Positions 24,695 to 31,387 of a stretch of 33,438 bases of DNA are shown one piece after another. A program made the translations under genes and the position numbers. Source of the stretch: an uncultured Muribaculaceae bacterium (GTDB taxonomy: Bacteria > Bacteroidota > Bacteroidia > Bacteroidales > Muribaculaceae); contig CALUNI010000013.1 of the NCBI GenBank assembly GCA_944321905.1, positions 1-33,438 on the forward strand, written 5' to 3'. Below the pieces are notes generated by a model. It made no database searches. It saw nothing but the letters and a program-made list of their open reading frames with translations, and was not told where the DNA came from. The number at the start of each line of letters is the position of its first letter. Within the stretch, counting starts at the first letter, position 1.

Positions 24695-25168
24695 ATGGAT
24701 GTTTTGTTAATAATTTTAAGCATTTTGTGCCTGCTTGTCGGATTGGCTGGATGCATAGTTCCTGCGTTGCCCGGCCCCCCGCTGTCATATGTGGGCTTGT
24801 TGTTGCTGCATTTTACCGATGTGGTAGAGTTCTCGACCGCACAGCTTCTGATATGGCTCGTCGTGGTGGTAGTCATACAGTTGCTCGATTATTTCGTGCC
24901 TATGCTTGGTACAAAGTATTTCGGCGGCACAAAGTGGGGATCGCGCGGATGCATAATAGGTACGGTAATAGGGCTGTTTTTTATGCCGTGGGGGATATTG
25001 CTCGGCCCCTTCCTCGGTGCGTTCATAGGCGAGTTGCTCGGTGGCGGCAAAGCATGGCACGCTCTTAAGTCGGGCTTTGGCTCGCTTGTGGGCTTCCTTG
25101 TCGGCACGGTTTTGAAATGCGTGGTTTGTGGCTATTTTATCTGGCAGGCCGTTGCAGTATTGTTGTGA
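24695..25168 (+). CDS. DUF456 family membrane protein
   Basis: A 157-residue, very hydrophobic inner-membrane protein with four or so predicted spans. The family signature G-x-x-G-x-x-x-P-x-L-P-G-P-P is seen near residues 16-29 (GLAGCIVPALPGPPLSYVGLL). Glycine-rich repeats follow: GCIIGTVIGLFFMPWGILLGPFLGAFIGELLGGG, and a late GFGSLVGFLVGTVLKC. Such Gly-zipper helices pack closely. Function is unknown for the family. A monocistronic gene, converging with the transglutaminase gene with 7 bp between stops. Confidence 0.9.
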   Translation: MDVLLIILSILCLLVGLAGCIVPALPGPPLSYVGLLLLHFTDVVEFSTAQLLIWLVVVVVIQLLDYFVPMLGTKYFGGTKWGSRGCIIGTVIGLFFMPWGILLGPFLGAFIGELLGGGKAWHALKSGFGSLVGFLVGTVLKCVVCGYFIWQAVAVLL

Positions 25169-25175
25169 CGGGCTG

Positions 25176-26552
25176 CTACTTCACCTCGAAGCTAATGCAG
25201 TATTCATAGCTTTCCCCCTCTTTTAGCTGAACGGCAAGCACAAGGTTGCCGGGAGTCTCGGGGACGACTGTCATGCTTATGGCTCCGGTTTCGGCATCGG
25301 TCGCCCAAGTGCGGTACCATTTGCCGTCGTTGATGATTGCCCATTTTGCGCCGTTGCGCGGGCGCAGCGTGAAAGTGTAGCTTTTTCCCGCTTGCAGTGT
25401 GCCATTCAATGGCATCTCGTCGATTGCGCAGTCTCCTGCCGTGTCGTAGAATGCAGGCAGGCTCTTGACCGAGCCGTTGCGAACGGCTTCGAGCAGTTTG
25501 GCTCCGTCAATGCCGTGCTTGCGCAGCGCTTCGGCATCGAAGTTGTCGAGCCGGGAGACCTCGGGCATTAGCAACGGGTCGTAGGCTTCAAGTTTAGCCA
25601 GGTCGTCGGCAGTGGGAGTGGCAATGTTGTATTCTATGATTGTGGCATATTTCTGCCCGTCTGTTTTTAAGCCTAAGTGCAAGTTGCCGGCCGAGGAGGG
25701 AGTGTAGTCGATATAGTATGTGCCGTCCTGTAATTGCCACTTGTCGTGTAAGGTGTTGTCGATAAGTGCAATCACGCATTGTTCCGACTTTTGTATGGCA
25801 AATCGGTAACGTTCTCCCACTCGCAGCGTTCCTTGCATCGGCATTTCGGTTATGCGCAACTTTCCCACGCCACTGTTATAAATGTTGGGAAGGTCGGCAT
25901 TCCCGCTCATGCATAGGTTGAATATTTCCTCGGCATCCAAGCCATACTCTCCCCACATGGGCTTTATGGCAGGCAATGCCTCGAATTGTGTGCGACCGAT
26001 GGGCTGTGGCAGCATCTGGAATCTTTCGTCGTCGGGGAAGTGGGTGAAAATCATCCAGTATGGGTTGACGTGGAACCACGAATTGTCGTTCTTGCTGCGC
26101 GTGAATTCAGAGCCATCGACCGAGCCTGCACCCCATGTGGGGTCAATCATTATTCCCGTGTTGTCGCCTTCGACAATGGCAAAAATCCACGCATGGCCTT
26201 CGGTATGGTCGTCCGACGGCTTGGCATCGCCACGGACGATGACGGTTTTCATCCCTACGGCTTCGGCAAGCCTGTAGAACAGTTCGCTATAGGCCTGGCA
26301 CACACCTTTGCGTTGCTCCCAACACCGGTCGGCGGTATAGATGCTGAACGATGTGTCGTAGCTGATGTTGTCGCAAAGCCAGCGGTATATGGCTTTGGCC
26401 TGCTCATACTTGTTGTGGCATCCCGACGTGATTTGCCGTGCCACTTGGGTGTAGTCGTATTTAGTGGGCGAGATTTGGGGGGCGTCGATGACTTGCGTCC
26501 ACCCCGCTGTCGCGATAAACAATGCAAATGCAGCCAACCACAGTCTTTTCAT
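25176..26552 (-). CDS. Secreted transglutaminase-like (papain-fold) protein with two C-terminal repeat domains
   Basis: A 458-residue exported protein (signal peptide to about residue 19, GWTQ). The transglutaminase-core domain covers about 35-180, with the catalytic triad C85 (KGVCQAYSELFYRL), H120 (EGHAWIF) and D137 (IDPTWG), all in canonical context. Such bacterial domains usually act as proteases or peptide-cleaving or crosslinking enzymes; the substrate is unknown. The C-terminal half holds two beta-rich repeats with the shared pattern EMPxxGTLxxGxxYxF ... GNLxLxx (about 245-325 and 375-457). The protein is likely periplasmic or surface-located. It is transcribed alone from a -7 box at 26580-26587. 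Confidence 0.88.
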   Translation of the reverse strand: MKRLWLAAFALFIATAGWTQVIDAPQISPTKYDYTQVARQITSGCHNKYEQAKAIYRWLCDNISYDTSFSIYTADRCWEQRKGVCQAYSELFYRLAEAVGMKTVIVRGDAKPSDDHTEGHAWIFAIVEGDNTGIMIDPTWGAGSVDGSEFTRSKNDNSWFHVNPYWMIFTHFPDDERFQMLPQPIGRTQFEALPAIKPMWGEYGLDAEEIFNLCMSGNADLPNIYNSGVGKLRITEMPMQGTLRVGERYRFAIQKSEQCVIALIDNTLHDKWQLQDGTYYIDYTPSSAGNLHLGLKTDGQKYATIIEYNIATPTADDLAKLEAYDPLLMPEVSRLDNFDAEALRKHGIDGAKLLEAVRNGSVKSLPAFYDTAGDCAIDEMPLNGTLQAGKSYTFTLRPRNGAKWAIINDGKWYRTWATDAETGAISMTVVPETPGNLVLAVQLKEGESYEYCISFEVK

Positions 26553-26579
26553 AAATCTATTGTATTACAGGTCGTATTG

Positions 26580-26587
26580 CAAATGTA
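26580..26587 (-). promoter_or_regulatory. -7 box of the transglutaminase-like gene
   Basis: The - strand reads TACATTTG, an exact TAnnTTTG match, 27 bp before the ATG. No TTTG was found at 19-21 bp upstream. Confidence 0.6.
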
Positions 26588-26604
26588 CGTAAAAAACGGC
26601 AAAA

Positions 26605-26636
26605 TTTGTATTTTTGGCAAAACATTGCTATGTTTG
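26605..26636 (+). promoter_or_regulatory. Promoter of the DUF4254-GT9 operon
   Basis: TTTG (26605-26608), 20 bp spacer, TATGTTTG (26629-26636): an exact consensus pair, 24 bp before the ATG at 26661. A second -7-like box, TATTTTTG, lies at 26609-26616 but has no -33 partner and would give a longer leader. Confidence 0.8.
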
Positions 26637-26660
26637 TGAAAAATAAATTGACGTGTGATT

Positions 26661-27272
26661 ATGGCATTTGCAGAAAAGTGTAACGACATCTTTGACGAAG
26701 CCACGGTAGAATACCATCGCTTCGACAACATAGATGCCACGCCCCGGAATCCCTATGCCGAGGGCAGCATAGAACGTGAATTGTTTGTAAAAAACTGGAT
26801 TGATGCCGTGCAATGGCACATGGAAGACATCATACGCGACCCGGGCATAGACCCTGTGGGCGCACTTGAACTGAAGCGCCGCATCGACCGCTCAAACCAG
26901 GAGCGTACCGACCTCGTGGAGCGCATCGACAGCTATTTCCGCGATAAGTACAAAGACGTGAAAGTGTTGCCCGGCGCGACCATCAACACCGAGAGTCCGG
27001 CTTGGGCCATCGACCGCCTGTCGATTTTGGCTTTGAAGATTTACCACATGCGTCAAGAGGCAGAACGCGCCGATGCCACCGAAGAGCATCGCGGGCGGTG
27101 CGCATCGAAGCTTGCTGTGCTGCTCGAACAGCGTAAAGACTTGACCACGGCCATCAACCAACTGCTCGACGACATTGCCGCCGGCAGGAAATACATGAAG
27201 GTGTATTGCCAGATGAAGATGTATAACGACCCGGCGACGAACCCGGTGCTATATGCAAAGAAGCAAGGGTAG
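26661..27272 (+). CDS. DUF4254 domain protein
   Basis: A 203-residue, mostly helical, soluble protein of the DUF4254 family. Features: an N-terminal helix (AEKCNDIFDEATVEYH), the NWIDAVQWHMEDIIRDPGIDP segment typical of the family, charged helices with ELKRRIDRSNQERTDLVERID, and the C-terminal ILALKIYHMRQEAER... LLEQRKDLTTAINQLLDDI. No catalytic motif is known. The start is the ATG at 26661 (a GTG two codons upstream is possible). Its last 20 bp overlap the start of the GT9 gene, so translation is probably coupled. From the steady pairing of DUF4254 with heptosyltransferase-like genes in Bacteroidota I infer a role in LPS or surface glycan assembly. Confidence 0.88.
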   Translation: MAFAEKCNDIFDEATVEYHRFDNIDATPRNPYAEGSIERELFVKNWIDAVQWHMEDIIRDPGIDPVGALELKRRIDRSNQERTDLVERIDSYFRDKYKDVKVLPGATINTESPAWAIDRLSILALKIYHMRQEAERADATEEHRGRCASKLAVLLEQRKDLTTAINQLLDDIAAGRKYMKVYCQMKMYNDPATNPVLYAKKQG

Positions 27273-28338
27273 CGACAGGTATCGCAATGTGCTTGTCGTC
27301 CGCTTCTCGGCATTGGGCGACGTGGCCATGACTATTCCGGTGGTTTACTCGGTGTGCATGGAGAATCCGTGTACACGTTTCGTCATGGTCACGCAGAAAG
27401 TGGCATCGACGCTCTTTATCAACAAGCCGTCGAATCTGGAGGTTCGCGGCGTGGACGTAAAGGTCGAATATCGTGGCATAAAAGGGCTGATGCGCTTAAA
27501 GCGCGAGCTTGTGAAGGAGTATGACATCGACCTGTTTGTCGATTTGCACGACGAGTTCCGTTCTTGGATGTTCGGGGCGTTGTTCCTGCTTGGAGGCATC
27601 AGGGTGCTGCATTACAAGAAAGGCCGCCATGGAAAGCATGAACTCACGCGCAAGCATAACAAGCACATGCTTCCGCTCATATCGTCGCGCGCCCGATACC
27701 GTGAAGTGTTTTATCGTGCAGGGTTTGCCACCGACGACCTGTTCATGTCGATTTTTGGCGAAGAAAAAGCCAAGCCGGAGTCGTATAAGTCGATTTACCC
27801 TCCCAAGCGGCAAGGCGACTTGTGGATAGCCATCGCCCCGTTTGCCAAGCACAAAGGAAAGATTTACCCCATGCACCTCATGCAACAGGTGGTTGACACA
27901 GTGGCTCGGTGGTCGTGCGTGAAAGTATTCTTGATGGGTGCGGGCGAGCAGGAGAGCCGCATAATGGATGGTTGGGCATCGAAATACGACAATGTTAAGA
28001 ATCTTGCCGTGAGGCGTTATGGCTTTCCCGGCGAACTGGCATTGCTGAGCAACTGCGACGTGATGGTGTCGATGGACTCGGCCAACATGCACCTTGCGTC
28101 GCTCGTGAGGCTGCCGGTGGTGTCGGTATGGGGTGCGACACATCCTTATTGCGGATATCTGGGATGGCATCAAGAGGAGCGCAATGCCGTGCAGCTTAAC
28201 TTGCCGTGTCGTCCATGCTCGGTACTCGGCGACAAGCCGTGTATGCGAGGCGACTATTTCTGCTTGTCGGGCATCCAGCCTCAGATGATAGTAAACCAGA
28301 TTCGCAAAGTCCTTTCCGAGAAGGGAATAACTGTTTAG
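27253..28338 (+). CDS. Glycosyltransferase family 9 (ADP-heptose:LPS heptosyltransferase-like)
   Basis: A 361-residue GT-B enzyme of the heptosyltransferase family acting at the cytoplasmic face of the inner membrane on LPS core or a related glycolipid. The N-terminal half has the hallmark VLVVRFSALGDVAMTIPVV and YDIDLFVDLHDEFRSW. The C-terminal donor-binding half has WIAIAPFAKHKGKIYP, FLMGAGEQE, the signature DVMVSMDSANMHLASLVRLP and VWGATHPYCGY. A cysteine cluster near the end (PCRPCSVLGDKPCMRGDYFC) is usual in the Bacteroidota versions. The ATG at 27253 lies inside the DUF4254 gene (20 bp overlap); FSALGD homology begins about 15 residues later, so this start is reasonable. Confidence 0.93.
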   Translation: MQRSKGSDRYRNVLVVRFSALGDVAMTIPVVYSVCMENPCTRFVMVTQKVASTLFINKPSNLEVRGVDVKVEYRGIKGLMRLKRELVKEYDIDLFVDLHDEFRSWMFGALFLLGGIRVLHYKKGRHGKHELTRKHNKHMLPLISSRARYREVFYRAGFATDDLFMSIFGEEKAKPESYKSIYPPKRQGDLWIAIAPFAKHKGKIYPMHLMQQVVDTVARWSCVKVFLMGAGEQESRIMDGWASKYDNVKNLAVRRYGFPGELALLSNCDVMVSMDSANMHLASLVRLPVVSVWGATHPYCGYLGWHQEERNAVQLNLPCRPCSVLGDKPCMRGDYFCLSGIQPQMIVNQIRKVLSEKGITV

Positions 28339-28602
28339 CAAAGGCAGTTTGCCGAGAAGAGGGCATAGCTATTTGCAGTGTGCGTGTAACGACGGTTATG
28401 TGCTGGGACTAACGAATGTTACATAATTGTAACTTGTTATGCGCGGCGCATATGGATGCAAAAATGCCCGAAATGTGTAAAATCAAGTCGGTAAGGTAAT
28501 TAAGAAAGCCAAAATGTGGCATGAATATAGTTAAACGCAGTGTTTGTTAACATAAAGAGGTTAAAAACGCACTCATTGCTTAATAAAAGAAAAAAAAACT
28601 AA
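28339..28602. other. Intergenic region with two palindromes, no gene seen
   Basis: Between the GT9 stop and the receptor promoter there is no convincing ORF. Two close palindromes are visible: gttaca-taat-tgtaac at 28418-28433 and tatgcgc-g-gcgcata at 28438-28452. Neither has a T tail. They look like protein-binding sites or small cruciforms more than terminators. The last 100 bp are AT-rich. Confidence 0.5.
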
Positions 28603-28661
28603 CGTTGTTTAATATTTGTTCCTTATATTTGTATTGAGTTTTATAAACACATTAAACAACG
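28603..28661. promoter_or_regulatory. -7 box of the TonB receptor flanked by an 11-bp inverted repeat
   Basis: TATATTTG at 28624-28631 is an exact TAnnTTTG box, 33 bp before the ATG. Perfect inverted repeats cgttgtttaat (28603-28613) and attaaacaacg (28651-28661) lie on either side: the left arm upstream of the -7 box in the -33 region, the right arm in the leader up to the start codon. This arrangement would suit an operator blocked by a dimeric regulator. The arms cannot both be in the RNA if transcription starts near 28638, so an RNA hairpin is less likely. Confidence 0.55.
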
Positions 28662-28664
28662 CTT

Positions 28665-31373
28665 ATGAACATCAATCTAAAGCATTTGGTAATCACATTG
28701 TTGCTTGCATTGGGCGGTATAGCCTCGGTGCTTGCGCAATCAACGGTGAGCGGGAAGCTCATTGACGAAGAGACTGGCGAGCCATTGATAGGTGCCACGG
28801 TTCAAGTAAAGGGTGATCCGGCACAGGGTGCAGCCACAGACTATGATGGTGCTTTCACTTTGAAGGTGAAGCAACGCGGATCTACACTCGAATTCAAGTA
28901 TATCGGTTATGAAAACCACACGGAAAAGTTGCCCGACAAGGCTACCGTGGACTTGGGTACGATATCCATGAAGAGCGATTCGAAAATGCTGAGCGACGTG
29001 ATTGTGACTTCTCAGATAGCCATTCAGCGTCGCACGCCTGTTGCAGTTTCGAATGTGTCGTTTGAAGAGATAGACGAGAAACTCGGTACGCAGGAGTTTC
29101 CCGAAATCCTTAAGACAACTCCGGGCGTTCATGCTCAGAAGGATGGCGGCGGCTTCGGCGACTCTGAAATCTATATGCGCGGTTTCTCTAACGAGAACAT
29201 CGGTGTGATGGTTAACGGTGTGCCTATGAACGACATGGAATGGGGCGGCATATATTGGAGCAACTGGACCGGGCTTACCGACGTGACCACCGTGATGCAG
29301 ACGCAGCGCGGTATGGGTGCCTCGAAGGTGTCGATTCCTTCGGTGGGCGGTACCATCAATATTGTCACGAGCGGCATCGAGTCGAAACGCGGTGGCACAG
29401 CATACTACCAACTGGGCAACGACGGCTATAACAAGGTGCTTTTCAAGGCTTCGACCGGCTTGTTGCCTCACGACTGGTCGGTGACGCTGCTTGGCTCGCG
29501 CACTTGGGGTCAAGGCTACGTGCAGGGTGCCGACTTTGAAGGCTACACATGGTTTGTGAACGTGGCAAAGCGTTTCGGCGACAATCACCAGTTGTCGTTC
29601 ACCGCATTTGGATCTCCGCAAACTCACTATCAGCGCGACGGCGCATTGAAGATTGCCGACTGGCAAATGATAGAGCGCACATATGGCGTGAAGAACTACA
29701 AGTATAACTCAACATACGGTTTCGACAACAACGGAGAACGCCGTTCGTCGGAATATAACTTCTACCACAAGCCTCAATTGAGCTTGAACCACCAGTGGAT
29801 TATAAACGAGAAGTCGTCGCTCAGCACGGTGTTCTATGTCTCGCTTGGCCGTGGCGGAGGCTACTCAGGACAAGGCAACGAATATTTCGGATATAGCCAT
29901 CGTGACTGGTATGGAGCAAATTATGGCGAATTGCAGACTAAATACAGAAAGTCGGACGGTACGTTTGACTATGGCGCAATCCAAGACCTCAATGCCGCAA
30001 GCGAAAATGGCTCGATGCTTGTGATGAGCGAGTCTAAGAACTACCACAACTGGTACGGGTTGATCTCGACATATTCTACACGTTTCGCCAACTACTTTGA
30101 CTTCTATGGCGGCATCGATTTTCGCTACTACAAGGGTATCCACACCAATGAAATCAACGATCTTTACGGAGGCAGCTATTTCATCGATTATACCCGTGGC
30201 GACGTTGACGTGGCAAACAATGCCAATGCGGCCAACGACAGTTGGGTATATGAGAAACTTGGCGTGGGCGACGTGGTTTATCGCGACTACGACGGCCACG
30301 TGATGCAGTATGGCGCATTCTTCCAGACCGAGTATAACAAAGACCGTTGGTCGGCATTCGTTGCCGGTTCGTTGTCAAATACCGGCTACTGGCGTTACGA
30401 CCGCTTCTATTATGACGAAGCTCATGCCAAGAGCGACACCAAGAGCTTCATGGGCTTTACCGCCAAGGGTGGTGCAAACTTCAATATCGACAAGCACAAT
30501 AACGTGTTTGCCAACATCGGTTACATCAGCCGTGCGCCCAAGTTCTCGGGCGGCGTGTTCTTGACTTCTACCTACAGTAACGTAATAAACAAGGACGCAA
30601 AGAATGAAAAAGTATTCTCGATAGAAGCCGGTTACGGTTTCCGCAACAGTTGGTTTACCGCCAATGTCAATGCCTACTGGACCCGTTGGCTCGACAAGAC
30701 CATGACAAAGAGCGGCGAACTTGCCAATCGTACAGAATATTTCATGAACATGACCGGCGTGAATGCTCGCAACATGGGTATCGAAGTCGATTTGAAGATT
30801 CGTCCTACCAACTGGCTCGAAATATGGGGTATGGCTTCTATCGGCGACTGGACTTGGACCGACGACGCCACCGGTTATGCGTTCAATAACAATGGCGTGC
30901 CTGTGACGATAGATGGCGCCACAACTACACTTGGCGCTCCCGACCACCTTAAGTCAACAATCTTACTCGAAGGGGTTCATCAAGGCGGCTCGGCCCAGAT
31001 GACATTTGGTGCCGGTGCAACGTTCAAGATTACAAAGGCCATCCGCGTAGGATTTGACTGGACTTATTATGGCAACAACTATGCTTACTATTCGTTGTCG
31101 GGCAGTGCCTTGAAACTGAATGGCGAAACCACCGTATATGACCCGTGGAAGATTCCGGCAGCAAGCACCGTTGACCTTAACGCAAGCTACCGCTTCAAGA
31201 TTGGCGGGTTGGATGCTACCTTGTCGGGCAACGTCAACAACCTGTTCAACTACCAGTATATTTCCAAGGCATGGAATCCTAACAATTCTACCGAGCAGGC
31301 TACTGCCGAGAATATTTATTGCTACTATGCCTTCGGTCGCACATATAGCATGAAATTGAGGATTAATTTCTAA
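28665..31373 (+). CDS. TonB-dependent outer-membrane receptor
   Basis: A 902-residue receptor. Signal peptide to about residue 25 (ASVLAQ). The carboxypeptidase-regulatory-like domain (about 27-105: VSGKLIDEETGEPLIGATVQVKG... FTLKVKQRGSTLEFKYIGY) is followed by MLSDVIVTSQIA at the TonB-box position. The plug (about 115-240) has FPEILKTTPGVHAQ, IYMRGFSNENIGVMVNGVPM and VGGTINIVTSG. The barrel ends with SMKLRINF, a terminal Phe. It lacks the SusC plug signature, so it is a non-Sus receptor. The gene 14 bp downstream encodes a large surface lipoprotein, probably its partner as SusD is for SusC. The ligand is unknown. Confidence 0.94.
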   Translation: MNINLKHLVITLLLALGGIASVLAQSTVSGKLIDEETGEPLIGATVQVKGDPAQGAATDYDGAFTLKVKQRGSTLEFKYIGYENHTEKLPDKATVDLGTISMKSDSKMLSDVIVTSQIAIQRRTPVAVSNVSFEEIDEKLGTQEFPEILKTTPGVHAQKDGGGFGDSEIYMRGFSNENIGVMVNGVPMNDMEWGGIYWSNWTGLTDVTTVMQTQRGMGASKVSIPSVGGTINIVTSGIESKRGGTAYYQLGNDGYNKVLFKASTGLLPHDWSVTLLGSRTWGQGYVQGADFEGYTWFVNVAKRFGDNHQLSFTAFGSPQTHYQRDGALKIADWQMIERTYGVKNYKYNSTYGFDNNGERRSSEYNFYHKPQLSLNHQWIINEKSSLSTVFYVSLGRGGGYSGQGNEYFGYSHRDWYGANYGELQTKYRKSDGTFDYGAIQDLNAASENGSMLVMSESKNYHNWYGLISTYSTRFANYFDFYGGIDFRYYKGIHTNEINDLYGGSYFIDYTRGDVDVANNANAANDSWVYEKLGVGDVVYRDYDGHVMQYGAFFQTEYNKDRWSAFVAGSLSNTGYWRYDRFYYDEAHAKSDTKSFMGFTAKGGANFNIDKHNNVFANIGYISRAPKFSGGVFLTSTYSNVINKDAKNEKVFSIEAGYGFRNSWFTANVNAYWTRWLDKTMTKSGELANRTEYFMNMTGVNARNMGIEVDLKIRPTNWLEIWGMASIGDWTWTDDATGYAFNNNGVPVTIDGATTTLGAPDHLKSTILLEGVHQGGSAQMTFGAGATFKITKAIRVGFDWTYYGNNYAYYSLSGSALKLNGETTVYDPWKIPAASTVDLNASYRFKIGGLDATLSGNVNNLFNYQYISKAWNPNNSTEQATAENIYCYYAFGRTYSMKLRINF

Positions 31374-31387
31374 TCAAAAAGGAATAA

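Noticed and set aside
27496-28341. Open frame of about 281 codons antisense to the GT9 gene
   Set aside because: His/Arg-rich, low-plausibility protein; the sense gene carries all GT9 motifs.
28452-28500. Fifteen-codon ORF starting ATGGATGC in the spacer before the TonB receptor
   Set aside because: No promoter box, no terminator and no notable composition; expected by chance.
28740-29666. Open frame of about 308 codons antisense to the TonB receptor
   Set aside because: No recognisable domain, signal or promoter; the sense frame is a clear receptor with plug and barrel motifs.
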